In this document: positions 9,112 through 18,051 of the stretch, piece after piece
Position numbering within the stretch: position 1 is the first letter of the stretch
Layout of the letters: every line of letters starts with the position of its first letter
Source: Acinetobacter bereziniae LMG 1003 = CIP 70.12
GTDB lineage: Bacteria > Pseudomonadota > Gammaproteobacteria > Pseudomonadales > Moraxellaceae
DNA: 64,000 nucleotides
Assembly (NCBI RefSeq): GCF_000368925.1
Contig: NZ_KB849755.1
Coordinates: 1-64,000, forward strand
Reading direction: 5' to 3'
Program-made: the position numbers and the translations under genes
Notes under the pieces: generated by a model
Told to the model about the DNA's origin: nothing
Databases searched by the model: none
Seen by the model: the letters and a program-made list of their open reading frames with translations, nothing else

Positions 9112-9882
9112 TTATTTCTCTATAAAGGTAGAAATCAATTGATTTACTTCAGCGGGTTTTTCGGCATGCAACCAATGACCAACCTGTTGAATGATTTCAA
9201 CTTGGCTGTGGCTAAATTGTGATTCAATTGCATCAAAATGCTCTGGTTTTGAAATATAGGGAGAATTTCCACCTTTGATAAATAATGCTGGGACTGTATT
9301 TACCGACTGATTTTGCCAGTCCAAAATATCAGCATAATGGTTAAATAATGCGTGCACATTGAATAGCCACTTTCCTTTATTAAAAGATTTCAATAAAAAT
9401 TGAATGACCATTTCTTCTTTTAAATATTGGCGCATAAGCTCAGTGGCTTCTTTTCGAGACTCCAATTGCGCATTTTCAACAGCAAATAATGCTTTAAAAA
9501 TTTGATCATGGTGATTTTCTTGATATGCATAAGGTGTCATATCTAGAACCACCATCTTCAACATACGATCCTGTGCAAGATCCGCCAGTTTCATTGCAAT
9601 TTTACCGCCCATGGAGTGCCCAACAACAACAAAAGTTTCAATCTTGAGATGGTCGAGTGTTTCCAAAACATCAGATGCCATGAGCGTATAATTCATTTCT
9701 ACAGAGTGTTCAGAATGCCCGTGGTTACGCACATCGAGTTGCAATATATTAAATTTTTCTTGAAAGGCGCGTGCAATAATCCCTAAATTACTTAAACTAC
9801 CAAACAAGCCATGGATCAAAACAAGTGTTTGTTGATTTTCCGATGTAGATTGGGCTTGATCGTATTGATAATTGAGTAACAT
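9112..9882 (-). CDS. Alpha/beta hydrolase, YbfF-like esterase
   Basis: A 256-residue cytosolic hydrolase. The oxyanion motif LIHGLFGS (about 23-30), the nucleophile elbow GHSMGG (about residue 90), an acid residue in the FIKGGNSPYI region and the C-terminal GHWLHAEKP with the catalytic histidine complete the fold. The pattern HGLFGSLSNLG and FVVVGHSMGGK matches YbfF, an acyl-thioesterase/esterase. GGAAG precedes the ATG. It stands alone between two opposite-strand genes. The natural substrate is not known. Confidence 0.85.
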   Translation of the reverse strand: MLLNYQYDQAQSTSENQQTLVLIHGLFGSLSNLGIIARAFQEKFNILQLDVRNHGHSEHSVEMNYTLMASDVLETLDHLKIETFVVVGHSMGGKIAMKLADLAQDRMLKMVVLDMTPYAYQENHHDQIFKALFAVENAQLESRKEATELMRQYLKEEMVIQFLLKSFNKGKWLFNVHALFNHYADILDWQNQSVNTVPALFIKGGNSPYISKPEHFDAIESQFSHSQVEIIQQVGHWLHAEKPAEVNQLISTFIEK

Positions 9883-10219
9883 TAAGAATCTTCCAAAATT
9901 AAAATTGCTTTCACGCTATGATGACAAGAAGCTAAATCTAGGACAATAGTTTTATCATTCAGGTCACAATAATGCGAATTAAAGGCAAGCCATATTTTAA
10001 AATATTTTGTGCCTAGCATTAACCACCATATATTACTTATTTTCTACTTAGCTTCTGCTTTAATCGCAAATTCAGTCGTAAATATAGACAAATAAGACTG
10101 AACTTCATCTAAAGTTGAATAAATAATAAAAAATAAACTTCATTCTGCTGTTGAGTCGGACTTCGAATTACCTATATTATCAAACACGAATATCTTCGTT
10201 TGATTTAGGACTTGAGACC
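9883..10219. other. Intergenic region between hydrolase and aminotransferase
   Basis: About 340 bp of AT-rich sequence holding two divergent promoters. The frame of the aminotransferase is open back to 10151, but those residues are unlike the family. No RNA gene or repeat was seen. Confidence 0.4.
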
Positions 10220-11425
10220 ATGTTTCAACATGTAGATCCTTATGCAGGTGATCCAATTCTTTCTTTAATGGAAGCCTTTGGTAAGGATGAACGGACACAT
10301 AAAGTAAATTTAAGTATTGGTCTTTATTATAATGAGGACACGATTGTTCCTCAGTTAAATGCTGTAAAAGCAGCGTTGAAGAATATTGAACCAAGCAATG
10401 ATAAGGTAAAGCTTTATTTACCAATGGACGGTTCAAAGTCTTATAACGAAGCGACCCAAAAATTAGTGTTAGGCGAAAACAGTCAAGCACGTAAAGATGG
10501 TCGTGCTGTGACTATTCAGACACTGGGTGGTTCTGGTGCGCTCAAAGTGGGGGCTGATTTTCTCAAAAAATATTTCCCTGAATCTGATGTTTGGGTCAGC
10601 CAACCGACTTGGGAAAACCATATTGCAATTTTCAATGGCGCAGGAATCAATTCGCATTTCTATCGCTACTTTGATGCTGCAAGCAATGGTGTTGATATTG
10701 AGGGCATGTTGGAAGATTTAAAACAAATTCCAGCCAAAGGTATCGTTCTACTGCATCCATGTTGCCATAACCCAACTGGGGCAGATTTAACACCTGCTGA
10801 ATGGGATCGTGTTATTGAAGTCTTAAAAGCACGTGATCTAATCCCCTTCCTTGATATTGCTTATCAAGGTTTTGGGCAAGGCTTAGAAGAAGATGCTTAT
10901 GCCATTCGTGCTTTAGATCAATCTGGTTTAAATTTTATTGTCAGCAATTCATTCTCTAAAATTTTCTCACTGTACGGTGAGCGTGTTGGTGGTTTGACAT
11001 TCATATGTGATGATCAAGCAACAGCACAAAAAGTTTTAGGTCAGTTAAAAGCAACTGTACGTCGTATTTACTCAAGCCCACCAACAACTGGTGCGTTAGT
11101 GGTCGATAATGTATTGAACGACGCAACGCTGACTGAACAATGGCATGCAGAACTTAAAGAAATGCGTGAGCGTATTATTCAAATGCGCGAACTGTTAAAA
11201 GCAAAATTATCTACTGCTCTGCCTGATCGCAACTTTGATTATCTGACTGCCCAACAAGGTATGTTTAGTTATACAGGTTTAACTGCTGAGCAAGTGGATA
11301 TTTTGAAAGATCAATATGCCATTTACTTGGTTCGTAGCGGTCGTATGTGCGCTGCTGGTTTAAACTTGAAAAATATTGACTATGTGGCAAGCTCTGTTGC
11401 AGAAGTCATTAAGGCAACCTCTTGA
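10220..11425 (+). CDS. tyrB: Aromatic amino acid aminotransferase
   Basis: A 401-residue fold-type I PLP enzyme that transfers amino groups between aromatic (or aspartate) amino acids and 2-oxoglutarate. The N-terminus FQHVDPYAGDPILSLMEAF is nearly the TyrB/AspC start, so the ATG at 10220 is chosen over a frame open from 10151. The PLP-binding lysine lies in SNSFSKIFSLYGERVG, with HNPTG at HPCCHNPTGADL and the substrate-binding arginine near SGRMCAAGL. TyrB and AspC are hard to separate by eye. The gene is single and ends at a strong terminator. Confidence 0.9.
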   Translation: MFQHVDPYAGDPILSLMEAFGKDERTHKVNLSIGLYYNEDTIVPQLNAVKAALKNIEPSNDKVKLYLPMDGSKSYNEATQKLVLGENSQARKDGRAVTIQTLGGSGALKVGADFLKKYFPESDVWVSQPTWENHIAIFNGAGINSHFYRYFDAASNGVDIEGMLEDLKQIPAKGIVLLHPCCHNPTGADLTPAEWDRVIEVLKARDLIPFLDIAYQGFGQGLEEDAYAIRALDQSGLNFIVSNSFSKIFSLYGERVGGLTFICDDQATAQKVLGQLKATVRRIYSSPPTTGALVVDNVLNDATLTEQWHAELKEMRERIIQMRELLKAKLSTALPDRNFDYLTAQQGMFSYTGLTAEQVDILKDQYAIYLVRSGRMCAAGLNLKNIDYVASSVAEVIKATS

Positions 11426-11450
11426 TTTAATAGAGAGTGGTTTGAATCTA

Positions 11451-11486
11451 AAAAAATCCCTGGTTGTTAAAAGCTAGGGATTTTTT
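11451..11486 (+). terminator. Rho-independent terminator after tyrB
   Basis: AAAAAATCCCT (11451-11461) pairs with AGGGATTTTTT (11476-11486), giving a stem followed by a T-run. Confidence 0.85.
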
Positions 11487-11756
11487 AAGTTATCCAATAT
11501 CATCCATAAACATGGATTGACATCTGGTTTGAATTTTATAAAATAGACATTCTCAACTCATCTTTTAAAGAGTAACGCCAATGAAGTAAGTCATTTTCTC
11601 ATCATTATTTTTAACTTTTGATGTGCAAAATAGATTTTACTCAAGGCAAAACTTATCTTTTGGTTCTGATACCACACTAACGATAAATAGAATAACCCTG
11701 TTATTTATAGCTTTATTTCATACTATTTTGTGCATCCTCTATATGAGGGTTCTCCC
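11487..11756 (+). promoter_or_regulatory. Promoter and long leader of the ABC-F gene
   Basis: TTGACA at 11517-11522 with an AT-rich -10 about 17 bp on makes a plausible promoter, leaving a leader of roughly 210 nt. Inside it a minimal reading frame ATG-AAG-TAA occurs at about 11581. Leaders with short frames regulate several antibiotic-responsive ABC-F genes; that role here is only a guess. Confidence 0.35.
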
Positions 11757-13325
11757 ATGCAACAGGCATGTATTATTTCTAATCTGAGTTTGGCATTCCC
11801 CACTCAAGATTTGTTTAATCAATTGAATTTGGTGCTTTATTCAGGGCAAAGTTCAGCTTTGATTGGACGAAATGGTCTAGGTAAATCATTACTTTTTCAG
11901 ATTTTGCATTTGCAACAATATTCAAATCTCGCGTATAGCGGTCAAATAACGTGGCATATCCAGCATGACTATTTAGCACAATTGCAACGCTTAGAAGCAC
12001 AAACCATTGCTCAAGGATTGGAGGTTGAACACTTACATCGTGCATTTCAACGGATTGAGGAAAATACTGCCAGTTTTGAAGATTATGACTTGGTTGAGAA
12101 TGCTTGGGATCTGCCACAAAAATGGCAACAGATTTTACATAACACACAGTTACCGATGGATTTAAATTATCCAATTCAACAACTGAGTGAAGGACAAAAA
12201 ACCAAATTAGCTTTGTGTCGTTTATTCTTAAAGCAAGATCATTATTTGCTGTTAGATGAACCGAGTAATCATTTGGATATTCAATCTAGACAATGGCTTA
12301 TGGAGTCTATTTTGGCTCATCCTGCTGGTGTATGTCTGATCAGTCATGACCGTCAATTGCTTGATCAGGTTCAACATATTTATGCATTAACCGAATTGGG
12401 ATTGCAGCACATCCGTGGAAATTATACAGACTACATTCTACAACATCAGCAACAGATCGATGCTTTAACTCAGTCGATTCAACAAGATAAACGTGAATTA
12501 AAACAGTTAAAGCAACAACAACACGAAAGCTTAATGAAAGCTCAGAAACGGCAACGTAAAGGTGCCCAACTACGTGACTCAAACTCTCAAGCTAAAATTC
12601 TACTCGACTTTAAAAAGGAGCAAGCTGGACAAAGTTTTGGAAAATTACGCACGCAACAACTTCGTCAAATGGATGATTCACAACATGATTTACAAGATAA
12701 ACAAAGTAAACTAGAGAAAATTAAGCCTCAAAGGTTTGAATTTCAACTGCATAGCGCGCGTCAAGGTGAAATATTGAGAATCAATGATTTAAGATTGCCC
12801 TATGCATCGACACAAAAAATCAAATTTTCATTGCGTGCTGGTGAAAAAATTCAGCTTAAAGGTGCCAACGGTATTGGAAAATCAACCTTGTTAAAAATGA
12901 TTGCTCATCATCAGACTCAGGAAATCTTTTTTAATGGTGCTTGTCTATATCTGGATCAAAACTTTAGTCTGTTAAATAATGATCTCACGGTGATTGAAAA
13001 TTTAGCCATGTTTAACCCTCAAATTGCTGAAGTTGAGTGGCGAAAACTTTTGGGACAATTACGTATCCGTCGCGAGAAAGCCTTGTTCAAGTTGGGGCAA
13101 TTAAGTGGTGGGGAAAAGCTTAAAGTCGCATTATTAGCCATCAGTCAAGCAGCCAATGGTGTTGATTTACTTTTGTTGGATGAACCTGAAAATCACTTAG
13201 ACATTGAATCTAGAATGCTACTTGCACAAGCCATTGAGCAATTTAAAGGTGCCGTCATTTTAGTTTCGCATGATGCATTCTTTGTTGAAGAATGCGGAAT
13301 AAATGAGGCATATCTACTTCAATAG
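11757..13325 (+). CDS. ABC-F family ATPase
   Basis: A 522-residue soluble protein with two ABC ATPase domains and no membrane segments, so it is a ribosome-acting ABC-F protein rather than a transporter. Walker A motifs are GRNGLGKS and GANGIGKS, signatures LSEGQKTKL and LSGGEKLKV, and Walker B motifs LLLDEPSNHLD and LLLLDEPENHLD. A charged glutamine-rich coiled linker (about residues 235-330) joins the domains, as in Uup/YheS. ABC-F proteins bind the ribosomal E site and relieve stalling, and some confer antibiotic resistance. The ATG at 11757 has GAGGG upstream and is preferred to the GTG at 11730. The stop codon abuts a MITE-like element. Confidence 0.85.
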   Translation: MQQACIISNLSLAFPTQDLFNQLNLVLYSGQSSALIGRNGLGKSLLFQILHLQQYSNLAYSGQITWHIQHDYLAQLQRLEAQTIAQGLEVEHLHRAFQRIEENTASFEDYDLVENAWDLPQKWQQILHNTQLPMDLNYPIQQLSEGQKTKLALCRLFLKQDHYLLLDEPSNHLDIQSRQWLMESILAHPAGVCLISHDRQLLDQVQHIYALTELGLQHIRGNYTDYILQHQQQIDALTQSIQQDKRELKQLKQQQHESLMKAQKRQRKGAQLRDSNSQAKILLDFKKEQAGQSFGKLRTQQLRQMDDSQHDLQDKQSKLEKIKPQRFEFQLHSARQGEILRINDLRLPYASTQKIKFSLRAGEKIQLKGANGIGKSTLLKMIAHHQTQEIFFNGACLYLDQNFSLLNNDLTVIENLAMFNPQIAEVEWRKLLGQLRIRREKALFKLGQLSGGEKLKVALLAISQAANGVDLLLLDEPENHLDIESRMLLAQAIEQFKGAVILVSHDAFFVEECGINEAYLLQ

Positions 13326-13592
13326 GGTCTGTGGACAATTCGTCTATGTTTGCGACTAGGTGTGTTTTTTAGGCGATTCTAGGCGCGAAATACGAAATTT
13401 AGTCATTCTAAATGAGTAGTTCGTAACGACGAAGCGCCAAAAAACACGCTAGTCCCGAAGGGTTGTGGCTAAAATTATCTCAGGCTACGTTATGAAATTT
13501 AAAAATAGTCTCGCTATTCTCTTCATTTCATGCCTTGCCTGCTCAATTTTAACCTACAACGCAAGCCATTTATGAAATGTCCACAGACCCTA
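13323..13592. mobile_element. MITE-like element with 13-bp inverted ends and TA flanks
   Basis: GGGTCTGTGGACA (13325-13337) and its exact reverse complement (13578-13590) bound a 266-bp sequence, flanked on both sides by TA. It contains no reading frame of note. Inside, a long hairpin has arms at 13355-13375 and 13435-13453 (ACTAG...GTTTTTT...GGCG). TA duplication and short perfect ends suggest mobilisation by an IS630/Tc1-mariner type transposase. Removing it would restore CAATAGTGC, leaving the ABC-F stop codon TAG unchanged. Confidence 0.75.
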
Positions 13593-13759
13593 GTGCTGCA
13601 AATGAATATTTCAAAGCAACATTAAAGTGTTTATCGCTCTATAGCAGGATATGACAGATTCTCTAGCAATGAATTGAAATGTATTCGTTTCGACTTAGAG
13701 AGGTGGTCCCACTTGTTTGAACAACTAAAAGCTTATTTATAAGTGATACTCTGCTCTAG

Positions 13760-14594
13760 TTAAGCTACCTTATTTTGTTGTGGTAGCTGGTCATAGTAAA
13801 ACTCATCTGGAGTCATTTTGTCCAGACTCGAATGAGGTCGTTTCAAATTATAAAATTCAAAATATGCGTTTAATTGCTTCTTCGCATCCAAAACATTGCT
13901 GTAGGCTTTGAGATACACCTCTTCATATTTAACGCTCCGCCATAATCGTTCAACCATCACATTATCAACCCATCGACCTTTACCATCCATACTGATTTGA
14001 ATGCCATTTGATTTCAATACATCAATAAATGCATCACTGGTAAACTGACTGCCTTGGTCTGTATTAAAGACTTCAGGTCGGCCATATTTTTCAATAGCTT
14101 CATTTAATGTTTCTATGCAAAATGTAACCTCCATACTAATCGATACTCTATGCGCAAGTACCTTGCGGCTATGCCAATCAATCACAGCACATAAATAAAC
14201 AAAGCCTTTTGCCATAGGGATATACGTTATATCCGTAGACCACACTTGATTACTGCGCTGAATAGCCAATCCTTTGAGCAGATATGGATATTTACGGTGA
14301 GCTTGATTGGCCTGACTTAGATTTGGTTTACGATATAACGCATTAATGCCCATTTTCTTCATTAAAGTACGTGTATGACGTCGTCCTATATGATGTCCTT
14401 GACGATTCAATAAATCACGCATCATACGGCTACCTGCAAAAGGGTATTGCATATGTAACTCATCCATACAGCGCATCAGCTTCAGATCTGATTCACTCAC
14501 AGGTTTTGGGCGATAGTAATAACAACCACGGGAGACTTTCAGCAGCTTAGCTTGCTTAGATACTGAAATCTGAAGTGAGTCATCGATTAACTTT
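13760..14594 (-). CDS. IS3-family transposase OrfB (frameshift product part)
   Basis: The catalytic half of the IS3 transposase: an integrase core with DDE residues in VWSTDITYIPM, VFNTDQGSQFTS and the late glutamate in WVDNVMVERLWRS. It is preceded by the HTH_21 region (YPFAGSRMMRDLL...GRRHTRTLMKKMGI). An independent GTG start exists at 14500. The frame, however, is open upstream and lies at -1 to OrfA, with AAAAG (14591-14595, minus strand) at the junction. The active protein is therefore probably an OrfAB fusion made by programmed -1 frameshifting, as known for this family. Confidence 0.87.
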
Positions 14595-14892
14595 TGTGGT
14601 TGAAGCGACCCAGTTTCTTCAACACACCTTCTAAAAAATCAATTTCTAATGCCTGCTCACCGATTTTTGCATGTAGTTTTTTTAGATCGATGGGTGGTTC
14701 TGTTGGAGCTTTTGATTGATCGAAAGCTTGCGAGGAAGCTGAAATCAGTTGATTTTTCCAGTCAATAATTTGGTTTTGATGAACATCAAATTCAGCACTC
14801 AATTCAGCAAGTGTTTTTTCTGCTTTAATCGCAGCAAGTGCTACCTTAGCTTTAAAGTCATTTGAATGATTTCTTCTTGGTCTACGTGTCAT
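14587..14892 (-). CDS. IS3-family transposase OrfA
   Basis: A 101-residue DNA-binding protein: a helix-turn-helix (about residues 10-50, FKAKVALAAIKAEKTLAELSAEF) then a leucine-rich coiled segment (about 68-95) that mediates dimerisation. GGAG eight bases before the ATG at 14892 supports this start rather than one four codons upstream. It ends inside OrfB, in the other frame, after the AAAAG slip site. Confidence 0.87.
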   Translation of the reverse strand: MTRRPRRNHSNDFKAKVALAAIKAEKTLAELSAEFDVHQNQIIDWKNQLISASSQAFDQSKAPTEPPIDLKKLHAKIGEQALEIDFLEGVLKKLGRFNHKS

Positions 14893-15015
14893 AAAATACT
14901 CCATATATTGATGTTTATAACATCATTTGGGGAGCAAAATATCACTTATAAGTGTTGTTCAAATTTCCTGATCCACCTCTTAGTGAGAATTTGTCATCAT
15001 GCCCATGTTGCACAT

Positions 15016-15444
15016 TTATTGTTTTTGAGCTGCTTCAGCGAACCCGAGAATATAACCATTTGGATCTTTCAAATAAAATTCTTGCATTCCATACCACGCT
15101 GTTTTTAATTCAGTAAGTTCTAGATTTTTGCTTTTAAGTGCTAAATAAAATGCTTCTATACCTTCAATTTCCATATAAAATGATACAGATGCACCTATAT
15201 TTAACCCTTTGGAAAATATAACATCATTTTTAAAAGTGTCTGTACGCTGAAACATAAATTCGATTTGATTTCTTTGTACCAAAGCATAAACATAAGCTTT
15301 GTTGTCCATAAAACGAGTATCTATTCCATCTTGAGATTCTGCAACTGCCATGATTAATTTAAAACCCAAGTGATCGACATAAAAAGCCACAGTTTTTTGA
15401 ATATCAGACACTTCAAAGTTTGGAGAGATTTTATGAATATTCAT
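15016..15444 (-). CDS. VOC-family (glyoxalase/bleomycin resistance-like) protein
   Basis: A 142-residue protein with two beta-alpha-beta-beta-beta modules of the vicinal-oxygen-chelate fold. The N-terminal ISPNFEVSDIQKTVAFYVDHLGFKL and the C-terminal AWYGMQEFYLKDPNGYILGFAE are typical. A conserved glutamate of the second module is present. Members act as dioxygenases, isomerases or drug-binding proteins; the type cannot be told here. AGGTG precedes the ATG. An AraC-type regulator lies 31 bp upstream on the same strand, so the two are probably one operon. Confidence 0.82.
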   Translation of the reverse strand: MNIHKISPNFEVSDIQKTVAFYVDHLGFKLIMAVAESQDGIDTRFMDNKAYVYALVQRNQIEFMFQRTDTFKNDVIFSKGLNIGASVSFYMEIEGIEAFYLALKSKNLELTELKTAWYGMQEFYLKDPNGYILGFAEAAQKQ

Positions 15445-15475
15445 ATTGATTTCACCTGCAAATTAAGATGATCAA

Positions 15476-16222
15476 TTATGATTGTGATGTCACCTTAAAT
15501 AATTGTATAAATCGGTCATTTTTGTTTTTACTTAATTCTTTCGGTGTAGTCCCTGTGTATTTTTTTATTTGTTTAATAAAATGTGCTTGATCATAATATT
15601 CACAATTCGGATTGAGATGATCACTGGTTATTTTCCTATATGCTGTATGGCAGCGTACAATGTTCAAAAATTCTTTTAGTGTGATCCCAAATGTTGTCTG
15701 AAAATATCTGTTGATTTGTCGACTGCTCCAGAAAACATGGTTAGAAATTTCAGCTACAGTTTTCACTTCTTGATCATAGACCATGCGAAATAATTTCAAT
15801 TTTCTATGGTCTATTTGATTTAAATCATTAAATAAGATTTCTAAATCTTTTGATATTTGAACAACAAAATGTTCAAATTCATCTGAATGATATTGATCAA
15901 GCTGCCAAAAGTTTAAAGCTAAGTTAACGGATGTGTCTAAAATCGACTTTAATTGATCTTTGAAAACATATTCGATTGCCGGGAGTTTAAATCTAACCGC
16001 AAAAATCTGAGTGTTTTTTGAAATTCTTATCTCTTTTGGTGTGGTCCATATTCCTGTAAGTTTAACAAGCGTTAATTTCCTGTGACTAAACTCAGCAATT
16101 AAGTCGAAATAACCATCAGGCAAAATAGTATGCTGAATGTCTATTTCTTCCGTATCATAATACCAAAAGCACTTTATAAAATGATTTAAAAAACCTTTTG
16201 CTTCAATTTCCCGATATTTCAA
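15476..16222 (-). CDS. AraC-family transcriptional regulator
   Basis: A 248-residue regulator. The N-terminal part (residues 1-110) resembles the DUF6597 sensor region (FLNHFIKCFWYYDTEE...LPDGYFDLIAEF). The C-terminal 100 residues form the double helix-turn-helix (VAEISNHVFWSSRQINRYFQTTFGITLKEF...YDQAHFIKQIKKYTGTTPKEL). GGAG precedes the ATG. It is immediately upstream of the VOC gene, which it probably controls. The ligand is unknown. Confidence 0.82.
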   Translation of the reverse strand: MKYREIEAKGFLNHFIKCFWYYDTEEIDIQHTILPDGYFDLIAEFSHRKLTLVKLTGIWTTPKEIRISKNTQIFAVRFKLPAIEYVFKDQLKSILDTSVNLALNFWQLDQYHSDEFEHFVVQISKDLEILFNDLNQIDHRKLKLFRMVYDQEVKTVAEISNHVFWSSRQINRYFQTTFGITLKEFLNIVRCHTAYRKITSDHLNPNCEYYDQAHFIKQIKKYTGTTPKELSKNKNDRFIQLFKVTSQS

Positions 16223-16377
16223 TTCAATACTCCGCTAAAGTTTGATAATCATAGAGAATGAACAAACTAAGTTTTACACTTCAGAGGAAAGGCGACTGTA
16301 TAAATTATGGTTTTCATTAGATCTCTTGCGTTAGTCAAAATTTGAGCAGCTGTGAGCTTTGTTATATAGTCAATCTG

Positions 16378-16510
16378 TTGAAAAATTCATACAGTAGAAT
16401 ATCATTTCTCTTGATCAATAAAATTAAAGCGATCAATATATTGTTTGATAATCTAAAGCTTGCATTGCCACGCTTTAGCTCTAAAGTTTAAATTGTTTTG
16501 AGTAGGCGAT
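16378..16510 (+). repeat. Dispersed 133-bp intergenic repeat, copy A
   Basis: This stretch aligns without gaps, over 133 positions, to the reverse complement of 46251-46383, by eye at about three in four bases. Blocks of full identity include TTTCTCTTGATCAATAAAA and CTAAAGTTTAA. It contains no reading frame. It lies between the AraC gene and an unrelated gene. Confidence 0.75.
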
Positions 16511-16515
16511 ACTTT

Positions 16516-16606
16516 ACTTTTCAGAGATGAAAAGTAACAAAAATCTTCCGTTGAGCGAGGGGTACATCCTAATACCCCCGCTCAACATGGCGACATCCAT
16601 GTCGCC
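16516..16606. repeat. Cluster of three hairpins in the AraC upstream gap
   Basis: ACTTTTCA/TGAAAAGT (16516-16535), GTTGAGCGAGGGGTA with TACCCCCGCTCAAC (16550-16586, one indel) and GGCGACAT/ATGTCGCC (16589-16606) follow directly after repeat copy A. The GC-rich second and third hairpins stand out from their AT-rich surroundings and look like a REP-type or mobile intergenic sequence. Confidence 0.6.
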
Positions 16607-16753
16607 TCGTGATAGCAAGACTGTTTATGATTCAAAAGTAAAAAATAAATGAATCATCCAAATCACTTGTTTGAATAATCAGGCGGTTTGACTATATAAG
16701 GTATTGCATATAGCTAAATGACCCATAAACTTACTTTCGCAAGAGGTCTATTG

Positions 16754-18013
16754 TTAGGTACATTGAACTAAATAGCCGCTTACTTGTGATTGATCACACC
16801 AAAATACATAACATATTCCACCACTTCCAAAATAAACTTCACCGTTTTCCATATCTGGAAGATCAGTATCAAGTTGCATCAGAAAATCCATTTTCTCATT
16901 GCACACTGGGCAAGTTAAAACTTGGGGACTTTGAATCCATGTAGGTTCACCGCCTAATCTAAACAAGTTTTCTCTACCATTTGAACTGCCCCAACTTTGA
17001 TATAGCCATCTAGATGGAGTTTCTGAAAAGCAAATTTGAGTATGTTTAATCGCTAAATCAGGATAACTCTCGACAACTGTTGTATCACCAATTTTAGTCG
17101 GCTCTCCAAACTGGTCATGTTGATAGAATATTTCACTATATTCATTTAATTCTCTAATATGCATGCCGAGTTTAAGCCGTTCTAAACTTTTAATATTTAA
17201 ACCTTTTGGGATCTCCTCAAATGTGATGAGATGGATAAATGGATTATGACTATCCTCTTGAATCAATCCACCAAATGCAAAGTATTTATCGTCGGATGCC
17301 AAACGCCAAGTCGGATGTTGTTTTTTATTGATATGGATAGGACGATCATCATGAAAATAATGTTCAGGAAATTTGAAATGAAATGTTAGGTTTGGACAAT
17401 AGCTTTCAATTTTTCCATGCCTAAATGTAAATCCAACAGATTCTAGATCATCAATTAAATAGTCCTCTATATCCTCTCTTGCAAAAATATTATTTTTAAC
17501 TGCAAATTGATAAGCAAAATTGAGCGTGTCTAAGTTCCGTGTTTCCATCAAACACCGATAGAGTTTTTGCTGATCCAATAGTGCTGTGGAATGACTTTTT
17601 ATTTTCTCAATAAAAGGTTTTATATCGTCTGCAGCTAGATTTCTCCAAGGATATTCAGCATAAAAAGCAGATTCATTCGGTTTTAACTCAAAAATGAGGT
17701 CTAAATATGGATGCAGTAATTCTGGAAACTGTAAACTGGCATATTCAATGACTGCATCCGCATTTTCATTGTGCTGCTGTTTTAATCGATCAAGTGATAA
17801 AACGATCAATTTAGAAAAATCTGCTTTTTCAATATAACTAAGCGAATCATTAAATATTGTTGCTCCTTTCTCAAAATTTGTCATAAATAAAAGACAAAAA
17901 GTAGAAGCTGCTTGGTGATCATCAAGCAGCTCAAAAAGCCTTTCATAAAGATTTGGGGTCTTCCAACCCTGTTGTTTAAAATCATCTATTAAATTTTCAG
18001 CTTTTTCTTTCAT
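16754..18013 (-). CDS. Unrecognised protein with C-terminal cysteine pairs
   Basis: A 419-residue soluble protein that I do not recognise with certainty. Residues 1-190 look like an all-helical repeat region. The C-terminal 200 residues are beta-rich and end with TCPVCNEKMDFLMQLDTDLP and GSGGICYVFWCD...GYLVQC. The CPVC pair plus later cysteines could hold a metal, and the ending recalls DUF1963/YwqG-like proteins. There is no signal peptide. The start is preceded by only a weak ribosome site. It lies 38 bp downstream of another unknown gene on the same strand, so they probably form a pair. Confidence 0.65.
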   Translation of the reverse strand: MKEKAENLIDDFKQQGWKTPNLYERLFELLDDHQAASTFCLLFMTNFEKGATIFNDSLSYIEKADFSKLIVLSLDRLKQQHNENADAVIEYASLQFPELLHPYLDLIFELKPNESAFYAEYPWRNLAADDIKPFIEKIKSHSTALLDQQKLYRCLMETRNLDTLNFAYQFAVKNNIFAREDIEDYLIDDLESVGFTFRHGKIESYCPNLTFHFKFPEHYFHDDRPIHINKKQHPTWRLASDDKYFAFGGLIQEDSHNPFIHLITFEEIPKGLNIKSLERLKLGMHIRELNEYSEIFYQHDQFGEPTKIGDTTVVESYPDLAIKHTQICFSETPSRWLYQSWGSSNGRENLFRLGGEPTWIQSPQVLTCPVCNEKMDFLMQLDTDLPDMENGEVYFGSGGICYVFWCDQSQVSGYLVQCT

Positions 18014-18051
18014 TATTTCTGTTCATCTAAATCCAATAAAAAATTACTGCG

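Larger units (their letters stand above)
13699..14980 (-). mobile_element. Complete IS3-family element with TAG target duplication
   Basis: The terminal inverted repeats start AGAGGTGG (13699-13706) and end CCACCTCT (14973-14980), with further homology inside (TTTGAACAAC at both ends). TAG flanks the element on each side (13696-13698, 14981-14983), a 3-bp duplication typical of the family. The length is 1282 bp. It encodes OrfA and OrfB in overlapping frames on the minus strand. The intact ends and duplication suggest a recent insertion. Confidence 0.88.

Noticed and set aside
14981..14996. 16-nt identity (TAGTGAGAATTTGTCA) with the reverse strand at 21063-21078, beside the IS3 end
   Set aside because: One 16-base match in 64 kb of AT-rich DNA is expected by chance; no longer homology extends from it.
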